Below are positions 47,333 to 55,969 of a DNA stretch of 64,000 bases, one piece after another; the first letter of the stretch is position 1, and each line of letters begins with the position of its first letter. Position numbers and translations under genes: made by a program. The DNA is from Clostridium kluyveri DSM 555 (GTDB taxonomy: Bacteria > Bacillota > Clostridia > Clostridiales > Clostridiaceae). The notes below the pieces were generated by a model, which was given only the letters and a program-made list of their open reading frames with translations, made no database searches and was not told where the DNA came from. The stretch covers positions 434,001 through 498,000 of the forward strand of contig NC_009706.1 in the NCBI RefSeq assembly GCF_000016505.1, in the 5' to 3' direction.

Positions 47333-48322
47333 ATGATTAAAATTCCAGAAAGAATGAACATGGCTAATTTGCCAACTAAAATAGAGAAAATGGAGAGACT
47401 ATCCCAAAAACTAGGTGGACCAGATATATATATAAAGCGGGATGATCAGACAGGAACAGAGATCTCTGGAAATAAGATAAGAAAGTTAGAATTTTCTGCA
47501 GCAGAAGCTTTGAATAAAGGATGTAATACATTAATTACTTGTGGTGGAATTCAGTCGAATCATTGTAGGGCTACTGCAGCAGTGGCTGTAAAGCTCGGTT
47601 TTAAGTGTTGTCTGGTTCTAAATGGCAGTAATGATACAGAAGTCGATGGAAACCTTTTACTGGATAAGCTTTTAGGAGCTGAAATTTATTTTGTTTCTCA
47701 AAAAGAATATGAAAATAGAAGAATGGAAATTATGAAAGAAATTAAAACCAATATGGAAAATAAGGGGCTGAAACCTTATATTATTCCAGAGGGTGCATCA
47801 AATGGAATAGGAGGTTTTGGTTATTATAAAGCTGTACAGGAAATAATGCTCCAAGAAAGAGAAATGAAAGTACATTTTGATGGAATTGTTATTGCTACAG
47901 GTTCCGGGGGAACCTATTCAGGACTGTTATTAGGCAGCAGAATATTAAATTATGATGCTAAAATTTATGGAGTTAATGTATGTCAGAATGAGAAATATTT
48001 TAAGGACAGGATTTATGAAATATTGCATGATAGCATGAAATATATTGATGTGAACCTTAATTTTTCAAAGGATGAAATAAATATCATAGATGGATATGTA
48101 GGCAGAGGATATGCTTTGAGCCGTGAAGAGGAACTGGAATTTATTAAGGAACTTGCAGAGTTAGAAGGGATAATATTGGATCCTGTATATACAGGTAAAG
48201 CAATGTATGGATTGACCCAGGAAATTAAAAAAGGGAAATTCAGTAAATATAAAAATTTATTATTTATCCATACTGGAGGAATATTTGGAATATTTCCTCA
48301 AAAATCTCAGTTTAGAGTTTAA
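47333..48322 (+). CDS. PLP-dependent D-cysteine desulfhydrase / ACC deaminase family
   Basis: This is a fold-type II PLP enzyme of 329 residues. The cofactor lysine lies in SGNKIRKLEF near residue 50, the substrate loop is CGGIQSNHCRATAA, and the phosphate loop is ATGSGGTYSGLLLG. It ends HTGGIFGIFPQ. Relatives degrade D-cysteine to pyruvate, sulfide and ammonia or racemise other amino acids; sequence alone does not decide. It is a single gene between the antiporter and the DUF445 pair. Confidence 0.88.
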   Translation: MIKIPERMNMANLPTKIEKMERLSQKLGGPDIYIKRDDQTGTEISGNKIRKLEFSAAEALNKGCNTLITCGGIQSNHCRATAAVAVKLGFKCCLVLNGSNDTEVDGNLLLDKLLGAEIYFVSQKEYENRRMEIMKEIKTNMENKGLKPYIIPEGASNGIGGFGYYKAVQEIMLQEREMKVHFDGIVIATGSGGTYSGLLLGSRILNYDAKIYGVNVCQNEKYFKDRIYEILHDSMKYIDVNLNFSKDEINIIDGYVGRGYALSREEELEFIKELAELEGIILDPVYTGKAMYGLTQEIKKGKFSKYKNLLFIHTGGIFGIFPQKSQFRV

Positions 48323-48482
48323 TTTGTGATCCATATTTGAATAAATAGGAAAAATAAAAAGGGAGACTTTGACAAATTGGCAGGGACATAGGATAATAGT
48401 AAACATGCCGTATAATTCTGGAAATCATATATTAAAAGACATCGGATAAAACTATAAAGCTATGAAAGTGGGTTATTGTAAG

Positions 48483-49703
48483 ATGAATCGCTATAAGGCA
48501 ACAATAATATTGATTATAGTTACCCTTGGATATTTAATAACTTGTCCTTTTTATAAGACTTTTTGGGGCGGATTAATAAGCAGTGCTTTTTGTGCTTCCA
48601 TGATTGGAGGCTTTGCTGACTGGTATGGTATTACTGCATTATTTAAAAAACCTCTTGGAATTCCTTTTAAAACAGAGATAATACCGAGAAATAGAGAAAA
48701 AATACTTGATGGTCTAGTTAATATGGTTACGGAAGAATTATTGTCTAAGGAATATTTAAAAAGTTTTTTATTGGAATATGATACTTCTAAACCTATTTTG
48801 AAATTTTTATTTGAAGATAATGGGAATAAGGATATCAAAAAAATAGTTGGATTAATAGTAGAAGAAAGTTTAACTGGAGATAATTCAGGTAATAGAGGTA
48901 TAAATTCCAATTCACTTATAAATAAATTGATGGAGTTTAATTTATGGAAAGCCATAATTTCTTCTTTGCAGATTTCTCTTACAAAAGGCGGTGGAGATAA
49001 AGCTATTAATTTTATAATTGAGGAAATACAAACAATTATAAAGACAGAAAAGGCCAGTAAAATACTTGAGGAGCTTGTTGGTAAAACAAAGGTGTCTTAT
49101 GAAAGAGGTGCTAGAAGAAGGGCAATAGTGAATGCAGTGGTATTAGACTTTATACTTAATTTATCTCCAGATAAAATTGCTGTAATAATTCAAAAAGATC
49201 TGGTTCAATATTTAAATAATATCAAGAATTTGGATAATCAGGAAAGAATTAAATTTAAGAAATGGATTGTCATTAAACTAAATAATATAGTTTCAGATGA
49301 GGATATGGAAGAAAAATTTAAAGCTTGGAAAATAAGCGGGTTTAAAGATGTTGGCATTGACCATTATACAGGGGAACAATTCAAAGAAAATAAAATAATA
49401 AAAAGTTTTACGGGTGAAATAGAAAATGAAATTTACAGTTTTATCTGTAAATTTAGGGATAATATAGATATGCAGAAAAAAGTAGATATTTATTTAAAAA
49501 CACTGCTAAATAAATTTATTGATAATTTCCATAGTAGCATAGGTAAGGTTATAGAGGAGAATTTAAATAAATATTCAAATGATATGCTCATAGAATTAAT
49601 TGAATCAAAGGCAGGAAATGATCTGCAGCTGATTAGAATCAATGGTTCTGTAGTAGGTGGCCTGGTAGGGATTCTGTTTTTTCTTTTAAATAATATATTT
49701 TAA
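48483..49703 (+). CDS. DUF445 membrane protein (first of two)
   Basis: This 406-residue protein has a membrane segment at about 7-30, the DUF445 signature FCASMIGGFADWYGITALFKKPLGIPF and then TEIIPRNREKI. A long helical cytoplasmic or extracellular body follows, and a C-terminal membrane helix (GGLVGILFFLLNNIF). The fold suggests an envelope-spanning or contact-site protein of unknown role. The ATG at 48483 is preferred over 48462 on SD spacing. A paralogue follows 52 bases later. Confidence 0.85.
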   Translation: MNRYKATIILIIVTLGYLITCPFYKTFWGGLISSAFCASMIGGFADWYGITALFKKPLGIPFKTEIIPRNREKILDGLVNMVTEELLSKEYLKSFLLEYDTSKPILKFLFEDNGNKDIKKIVGLIVEESLTGDNSGNRGINSNSLINKLMEFNLWKAIISSLQISLTKGGGDKAINFIIEEIQTIIKTEKASKILEELVGKTKVSYERGARRRAIVNAVVLDFILNLSPDKIAVIIQKDLVQYLNNIKNLDNQERIKFKKWIVIKLNNIVSDEDMEEKFKAWKISGFKDVGIDHYTGEQFKENKIIKSFTGEIENEIYSFICKFRDNIDMQKKVDIYLKTLLNKFIDNFHSSIGKVIEENLNKYSNDMLIELIESKAGNDLQLIRINGSVVGGLVGILFFLLNNIF

Positions 49704-49755
49704 GTATTTAATTGTTTTGTGTTGATTTTTACATATCTTAAATAGGAGAAATAAG

Positions 49756-51090
49756 ATGAGAAACAAGAAAATAGCAGATATGCTTTTAGTAATTTTATTT
49801 ATTGCTTTTTGTATAAGTGTTTTTCTAAAAATACATTTTCATAATAATTTTTATGTGAGAATGATAGGCTTTGTTATAGAAGCAGCTTTAGTAGGAGGCA
49901 TTGCCGATTGGTTTGCTGTAACTGCACTGTTTAAAAAGCCTTTAGGATTTTCATGGCATACTGCCGTAATACCTAGAAATAGAGTTAAAGTGGTGGAGCA
50001 AATAGTTAATGTGGTAGAAAATGAACTTTTAAGCAAAAAGATATTAAAAGAAAAAATAGATGAATTAAATATAATTGATAGTATAATTGAATTTATTGAG
50101 AATAGTGCTAAAAATAAGACAGTTTTTTATAGACAATCAAAAGATTTTGTTGAAAATATTATGGGGCGTATTGATTCAAGTAATGTGACCTCATTTATTG
50201 AAGAAAATTTTAGATATAAATTAAAAGAATGTAATCTATCTTTATGGCTCAGCAGTGTGCTTAGGTTTGCTGTAGAAGATAAACATTGCAAAATAATGTT
50301 TAAATCTATGGTGGAAGAAGTAATTATAAAAATAGATGAGGAAAAAGTAAATAAAGAAATTAGTAAAGTTATAGATAAACTTGTGAAAGATAATGTAAAC
50401 AAAGTAAAAGGATTTAAAAAAGTTCTCATGGAATTTGCTCTAGGGTTAGGTAAGGGAACTAATACTATAAATGTAGGTGATATTGTTTCTTCAATTCAGG
50501 AACAGATAATAGAAATGCTTTATGGATTAAAAGATGAAGAGGAATTAGTTCATATTGAATTCTTAAATAAAATTGAAATCCTAATAGGAAAACTTAAAGA
50601 TGATGAAGAATTAATAAATAGTATTGAAAAGTGGAAGCAGAAAACTATAGCAAAAATTGAAGTACAGGATGGATTGCAAAGAATGGTAACAGGTATTTCT
50701 TATATTTTTAAAAATGAACCTGATGAAAAAATTCAATCTGATATAGATAATCTGATGCCTTTAATTAAATGGGCAAAAGATGAACTTCATAATTATTGGA
50801 ATCACCTTAAAGGGGATAGTAAATTTAAAAGTACAGTGAATGATTACATAAAAGAATTAATTTATGATATGGTTAAATCAAGTTATGGCGTTATTGGTAC
50901 TGTTATAAAAAAAGTGTTAAATAACATGACAGATGAATCATTAAATAATTTTATCCAGTTGAAAGCTGGCAATGAATTAAATTGGATACGCATTAATGGA
51001 AGTATAATTGGAGCGGCTTTTGGTTTTATTGTTTTTCTCTTTATAAATCAGGTGTATTTACCTTTAATTACAAAAATATTTCATTTGTAA
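49756..51090 (+). CDS. DUF445 membrane protein (second of two)
   Basis: This 444-residue paralogue of the preceding gene has the same layout: N-terminal membrane helix, EAALVGGIADWFAVTALFKKPLGF then AVIPRNRVKVVE, long helical body, and C-terminal membrane helix (GSIIGAAFGFIVFLFINQVYL). The GNELNWIRINGSIIG near the end parallels GNDLQLIRINGSVVG in the neighbour. The two probably form a hetero-oligomer. The SD is taggaga. Confidence 0.85.
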   Translation: MRNKKIADMLLVILFIAFCISVFLKIHFHNNFYVRMIGFVIEAALVGGIADWFAVTALFKKPLGFSWHTAVIPRNRVKVVEQIVNVVENELLSKKILKEKIDELNIIDSIIEFIENSAKNKTVFYRQSKDFVENIMGRIDSSNVTSFIEENFRYKLKECNLSLWLSSVLRFAVEDKHCKIMFKSMVEEVIIKIDEEKVNKEISKVIDKLVKDNVNKVKGFKKVLMEFALGLGKGTNTINVGDIVSSIQEQIIEMLYGLKDEEELVHIEFLNKIEILIGKLKDDEELINSIEKWKQKTIAKIEVQDGLQRMVTGISYIFKNEPDEKIQSDIDNLMPLIKWAKDELHNYWNHLKGDSKFKSTVNDYIKELIYDMVKSSYGVIGTVIKKVLNNMTDESLNNFIQLKAGNELNWIRINGSIIGAAFGFIVFLFINQVYLPLITKIFHL

Positions 51091-51123
51091 TATTTTTAAT
51101 AAAAGTATACAGTAAGTATAAAC

Positions 51124-51175
51124 ATGACAATATAGTCCTTAACAGTTTGTTATTGATAATATTGTCATTATTTTT
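51124..51175 (+). terminator. terminator immediately before the Hsp70 operon
   Basis: atgacaatat (51124-51133) and atattgtcat (51159-51168) form a perfect 10-bp stem with a long loop, followed by tattttt. It ends 7 bases before the SD of the first Hsp70 gene. It may end the DUF445 transcript or attenuate the next operon. Confidence 0.75.
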
Positions 51176-51198
51176 CCAATAGAAAGGAGACATTGAAT

Positions 51199-52764
51199 AT
51201 GTCAGCAGTTGTAGGTATTGATTTAGGTACTACTAATTCAGTTATTTCTTGTGTAAAAAGGGGAAAGGTAGAAACTATACTTTTAGATGGGAAAAATACT
51301 TTTCCGTCCGTAGTATCAATTAGTAACGGCAAAATTATTACAGGATATCCAGCCAAAGCCAAGCTTATAATGGATCCTTCAAATACCGTAGGTTCAACAA
51401 AAAGGGATATGGGAAAGGACATTACGTATATTATAGGGAAGCAAAAAATGACTCCACAGGATATAGCCTGTGAAATATTAAAGGCTATAAAGGAAAAAGC
51501 AGAATTTACACTGGGAGAAGAAATCACCCAGGCAGTAATAACTACACCGGCATATTTTACATCGGAACAGAGAAAGGCAACAAAAAATGCAGCTAGGAAA
51601 GCTGGATTTAATGTGCTTAGGTTAATGGCAGAACCATCTGCCGCGGCAGTAAGCTATGGTATAAATCAAAATAAGGATCAAATTATAATGGTATATGATT
51701 TAGGGGGAGGAACCTTTGATGTTTCAATAATGAAGATAAGGGGAAATAAATTTGAAGCTATTGCCATTGACGGAGATTTCAGACTTGGGGGAGATGATTT
51801 TGATGAAAAAATATGCAGTGTTTTATATAAGAGAATAAAGGAAGATACTAAAATTGATATTGAAGTTGGAAAAGAAAGGGAACATATGGCTGCAAGACAG
51901 AAAATTAAAGAGGCTGCTGAAAATGCTAAAATTGAGCTATCTTCAAAGGAAAATACCTCAGTTATCATCCCTAATATTTTAAGAGATTATCATCTGGATT
52001 TTGAATTAACAAGGGATGAATATTATAATTTGATAAAACCCCTCATTGATAAAACCATAGAAAAAGTGAAAAGTGTATTAAAAGATGCCAATATGACTCC
52101 AGAAGATATTGACAGATTGATTTTAGTGGGGGGAGCTACCAAGACTCCAATAATTAAAGAGATTTTAAAAAAGGAAATAAGAGATCCATTTACCGCACCC
52201 AATGTAGATGAAGTAGTATCCAATGGAGCTGCCATATTAGCTTTAAGTCTTTCAAATTCTATAGCCAGTGAAGAAAGCAGTACTATTACAGATATATTTA
52301 AAGAAGAGTTTGTGCTGGATGAAAAAGTTAATTTTAGTTATGGAGTAGCTCTTTTAAATAGCCAGAATGTACTGGAATTTTGTCCGGTTGTTCATAAAAA
52401 TACGTTATTACCCTGCCAGGCAGGCTTGATTGCCTATACTGTGGATGAATATCAAAAAGTTGTTACATTTAGAGTTTTTAGGGGAGAGCATAAAGAACTG
52501 GAAAAGGATGAAGAAATAGGACAATTAAAAATTTCTATTACTAGGCCTGAAAAAGAAGAAGTAGCAGTAGGTGCTATTTTTGAGATGGACGATGACAATA
52601 TAATCCACTTTACAGGAGTAGAATTGATGGAAAACAGTTATACAATGCCTATTATACACAGTGCTTATGAAAATGATGGACAACTAGATTTGAATTTAGT
52701 TGAAGAATTAATTAGAAGTGAAAAAATCAAGTCTGAAAAAATTGATATAAAGGCCAAATCATAA
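51199..52764 (+). CDS. Hsp70-like ATPase 1
   Basis: This DnaK-related protein has about 521 residues. The actin-like ATPase domain has VVGIDLGTTNSVISC (phosphate 1), VYDLGGGTFDVSI (phosphate 2) and LVGGATKTPII (adenosine). The connect is followed by only a beta substrate domain, and the alpha-helical lid of DnaK (about 610 residues) is absent. It is unlikely to be housekeeping DnaK: no grpE, dnaJ or hrcA is adjacent, and three more Hsp70s follow. I start at ATG 51199 behind aaaggag; an in-frame TTG lies at 51193. It is the first gene of a seven-gene operon. Confidence 0.9.
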   Translation: MSAVVGIDLGTTNSVISCVKRGKVETILLDGKNTFPSVVSISNGKIITGYPAKAKLIMDPSNTVGSTKRDMGKDITYIIGKQKMTPQDIACEILKAIKEKAEFTLGEEITQAVITTPAYFTSEQRKATKNAARKAGFNVLRLMAEPSAAAVSYGINQNKDQIIMVYDLGGGTFDVSIMKIRGNKFEAIAIDGDFRLGGDDFDEKICSVLYKRIKEDTKIDIEVGKEREHMAARQKIKEAAENAKIELSSKENTSVIIPNILRDYHLDFELTRDEYYNLIKPLIDKTIEKVKSVLKDANMTPEDIDRLILVGGATKTPIIKEILKKEIRDPFTAPNVDEVVSNGAAILALSLSNSIASEESSTITDIFKEEFVLDEKVNFSYGVALLNSQNVLEFCPVVHKNTLLPCQAGLIAYTVDEYQKVVTFRVFRGEHKELEKDEEIGQLKISITRPEKEEVAVGAIFEMDDDNIIHFTGVELMENSYTMPIIHSAYENDGQLDLNLVEELIRSEKIKSEKIDIKAKS

Positions 52765-52785
52765 TTTTTGGGGAGGGGAATGAAG

Positions 52786-54354
52786 ATGGCAGGACTAGAA
52801 ATAAAGTATAGTAAATACAAATTAGGTATAGATTTAGGTACTTCAACTTCAGTAGTTTCAGTATATGAAAATGGCAAAACCAGGGTGCTTAAAATAAATG
52901 GAAAAGAGTGCATGCCCTCTGTGGTATCATTTATTGATAAGAATACAAAACTTATAGGAGAAGAGGCCAAGGGCAGAGCTATGCTTGATCCTTCAAATAC
53001 CGTAAGTTCTATTAAAAGACATATGGGAGAAGAGGGATATAAGCTGTCTATTTTTGAAGAACCCTATAGTCCAGAGCAAATAGCTTCAGAAATTCTTTCA
53101 AAACTTGTAGATGCAGCTTATGAGCAGAAGGACTTTGAACCGGAAGGAAGTTTATATGATGTGGTAATATGTGTGCCAGCCAATTTTACAGATAATGCAA
53201 AATTAGCCACTAAGAAGGCAGCGGAAATGGCAGGCTTAAATGTGTTGGCTCTTTTGGAAGAACCTGTAGCTGCAGCTATTATGTATGGATTTGACTCAAA
53301 TAAGGATCAAAATGTTCTAGTATATGATTTGGGAGGAGGAACTTTTGATGTCTGTGTACTGAAGATACAGACCAAGAAAAATAATGCAGATAGGGATAAG
53401 TATGAGATTTTATCTAAAGAAGGCATATCAAAGCTTGGGGGAGATGATTTTGACAGAAGTATTATGGAAATTATAAATGAGGATTTTAAATTAAAAAATA
53501 AAGGCATTGACTTATTGGATATGGAAAAAGATCAGGGGATCAGCAAGAAAAAAATGAAGGCCGCAGGGCAAAAACTAAAAGAAATTGCGGAAAATGTGAA
53601 AATTGAGTTGAGTTTTAAAAATAGCGCCAGTGTACTTTTCCCTAATATAATACAGACAGGAGAAGGAGAACTTTTGCATTTGGATATGGAAATTGCCAGA
53701 GATACTTTTGAACAAGCTATTTCTCATCTGGTTGATAAAACCTATGAAATTGTAAAATTAGCACTTGATAATGCGAAACTTTCTATGGAAGATATTGATA
53801 AAGTAATCCTGGTAGGGGGATCTTCTTTAGTGCCTTTAGTTAAAAATAGAATTAAAGAAGTTTTCAAAGTAGAGCCCTATAGTGATTTTAATCCTATTAC
53901 CATAGTAGCAGAAGGAGCGGCAATATTTGCAGCTTCCATGGGAACCCCTGGCGAGGGAGATGTTTTTAATATTGTAACTCATAATCTAGGTATCATGACA
54001 GAGGGGATGGAATTTTCGAATATAATAGAAAAGGGTACAGAAATTCCTAAAAAAGCTTCTGTAGTCAGGGAAAAAGAATATAAGACCCAAAAAGATGAAC
54101 AGACAGAAGTTATTATATATGTATATCAATCCTCAGAGGACATAGCTTTTGTAAATGAAAAAGATGATGAAGGCAGGGAAAAGGCTGTATTTATAGGAGA
54201 GTTCAAGCTAAGTAATATTCCTCCTGCGCCAAAGGGAGAACAGAAAATAACTGTTAAGTTTGAAGTGAATGAAGAAAATATTATAAAAGTAACTGCCACT
54301 GCTTTAGGTACGGATTCCAAGGAAGAAATAACTTTAAATGTAGTTAAGGAATAG
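52786..54354 (+). CDS. Hsp70-like ATPase 2
   Basis: This 522-residue DnaK-like protein has GIDLGTSTSVVSVYENG, VYDLGGGTFDVCVL and LVGGSSLVPLV intact, so ATP binding is likely. An insertion of about 20 lysine-rich residues (QGISKKKMKAAGQ) occurs in subdomain IIB. The C-terminal beta domain ends FEVNEENIIKVTATALGTD, and the lid is missing. I choose ATG 52786, 8 bases after ggggagggg. It is 21 bases from the previous gene and clearly in the same operon. Confidence 0.9.
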   Translation: MAGLEIKYSKYKLGIDLGTSTSVVSVYENGKTRVLKINGKECMPSVVSFIDKNTKLIGEEAKGRAMLDPSNTVSSIKRHMGEEGYKLSIFEEPYSPEQIASEILSKLVDAAYEQKDFEPEGSLYDVVICVPANFTDNAKLATKKAAEMAGLNVLALLEEPVAAAIMYGFDSNKDQNVLVYDLGGGTFDVCVLKIQTKKNNADRDKYEILSKEGISKLGGDDFDRSIMEIINEDFKLKNKGIDLLDMEKDQGISKKKMKAAGQKLKEIAENVKIELSFKNSASVLFPNIIQTGEGELLHLDMEIARDTFEQAISHLVDKTYEIVKLALDNAKLSMEDIDKVILVGGSSLVPLVKNRIKEVFKVEPYSDFNPITIVAEGAAIFAASMGTPGEGDVFNIVTHNLGIMTEGMEFSNIIEKGTEIPKKASVVREKEYKTQKDEQTEVIIYVYQSSEDIAFVNEKDDEGREKAVFIGEFKLSNIPPAPKGEQKITVKFEVNEENIIKVTATALGTDSKEEITLNVVKE

Positions 54355-54444
54355 AAATGTCTTAGGGCAGTTAATTATATTAATTTTAATGATTTTTGTA
54401 AAAATTTTAATATATACTTTATATTCAGGAGGGAGAGTAATAAC

Positions 54445-55935
54445 ATGCCTTATGACAGCCAAAATAGACCGGTAATTGGAATTGACCTTGGAACAACTTT
54501 CAGTTCTATTTCATTTTGGACAGGGCAGGGGGTTCAGACATATTCTCCAAGAGGGAGTAATGTTTTTCAATCAGTAGTCTATTTTGATGAAAGAAGCAAG
54601 GAATTCATCTATGATACGGTGGCCTTTAACAGCGGAATTTTTGAACCTTCAAATGTTTGTATTGGTGTAAAAAGATTAATGGATAATAAAGATATAAAGA
54701 TAAAATTTGGGGATAGACAATTTTCACCTATAGATATTTCTGCCATGATACTAAAATATATGTATAAAAGTGTACAGGATATGTTTCCAGAAGGAGTGTA
54801 TAATGCCTCTGGAGTTGTAGTTACTGTGCCTTATTATTTTAAAGCCAATCAACTGGAAAATACTTCACAGGCGGCTAAAAAAGCAGGATTGAATCTTGTA
54901 GGTATAATTCAGGAACCCATAGCTGCTGCCCTGGCATATGGATGTCTTCACAGTAGTGATAATATCAAAAGAGAAGAAACAATACTTATTTTTGATTTAG
55001 GTGGAGGAACTTTTGATCTGACAATTTTCAGGGTAAAAGAAGACAGTGAAAATTTGATTTTTGAAGTACTTGGAATCGGAGGAGATGACAGGCTGGGAGG
55101 TATGGATTTTGATAATGCTCTTTTAAAACATATTATACAAGCTGAAGGAATTGATTTTCAATCAGAATCCAATGAAAGGTTGAGAAAAAGGGGGAAACAG
55201 GCACTTATGGCAGAAGCTATAAAAGCCAAGGAAACATTGAGCTTTACAGATAGTGCCTATATGGCAGTACTCAATGTCATACCCGGAGTAAATGTAGATA
55301 GAAATTTTACAAGAGATGAATTTCAAGAGATTATGGAGGGCTATTATGAAAGGATAAGGAATATAATTAAAAATACGCTAAATAGGGCTAATGTGACGCC
55401 AGAGGATATCAATAAGGTTATCAAAGTTGGCGGCTCCAGTAAAATTCCTATGTTTGACAGCTTGCTAAATGATATAGTTGGAAAAGGCAAGATTTATTCA
55501 GACATTGATCCAAGTCTGTGTGTTTCTCAAGGGGCAGCCATATATGCAGCATACCTTACCAGCAATTTAAATACCAGAAAGAAAATAATCATTATTCCTG
55601 TAACTGCCCATGCCCTGGGGGTTGAAGATGCTAAAGGTAAATTTGTAGTGCTCATTCATGAAAATAGAAAAACGCCTGCCAGAAAAACTCTTACTTTTTA
55701 TACAGATCAGGACAATTGTACAGATGTAGATGTACAAGTTTATCAGGGAAATCGTAGGATTGCAAAAGAAAATGCCCATATAGGTACAGTACATGTCTCA
55801 GGTCTTATTCCAGCACCTAAGCGCACTCTTGAGATAAATATAACCTTTGAAGTGAAGGAAAATCAAATTGTTATTGTAACTGTGGCGCAAAAGGAAAGTA
55901 AAATAAAAAAAACCGAGGTGTTGAGATTGTATTAA
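54445..55935 (+). CDS. Hsp70-like ATPase 3
   Basis: This 496-residue protein begins MPYDSQNRPVIGIDLGTTFSSISFWTG. Motifs IFDLGGGTFDLTIF and VGGSSKIPMF are retained. The usual peptide-binding beta domain follows the linker near residue 380 and ends FEVKENQIVIVTVAQKES; there is no lid. It is more like the fourth Hsp70 of this operon (shared xYDxxxxPVIGID start) than like the first two, suggesting pairwise duplication. It starts at ATG behind aggaggga. Confidence 0.9.
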   Translation: MPYDSQNRPVIGIDLGTTFSSISFWTGQGVQTYSPRGSNVFQSVVYFDERSKEFIYDTVAFNSGIFEPSNVCIGVKRLMDNKDIKIKFGDRQFSPIDISAMILKYMYKSVQDMFPEGVYNASGVVVTVPYYFKANQLENTSQAAKKAGLNLVGIIQEPIAAALAYGCLHSSDNIKREETILIFDLGGGTFDLTIFRVKEDSENLIFEVLGIGGDDRLGGMDFDNALLKHIIQAEGIDFQSESNERLRKRGKQALMAEAIKAKETLSFTDSAYMAVLNVIPGVNVDRNFTRDEFQEIMEGYYERIRNIIKNTLNRANVTPEDINKVIKVGGSSKIPMFDSLLNDIVGKGKIYSDIDPSLCVSQGAAIYAAYLTSNLNTRKKIIIIPVTAHALGVEDAKGKFVVLIHENRKTPARKTLTFYTDQDNCTDVDVQVYQGNRRIAKENAHIGTVHVSGLIPAPKRTLEINITFEVKENQIVIVTVAQKESKIKKTEVLRLY

Positions 55936-55969
55936 AATTGTAAAATCATCAATGAAGGGGGTGTAAGCT

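Noticed and set aside
51199-52764. Calling the first Hsp70 the housekeeping dnaK
   Set aside because: It lacks the C-terminal lid, has no hrcA-grpE-dnaJ neighbours and no CIRCE site, and is followed by three further Hsp70s.
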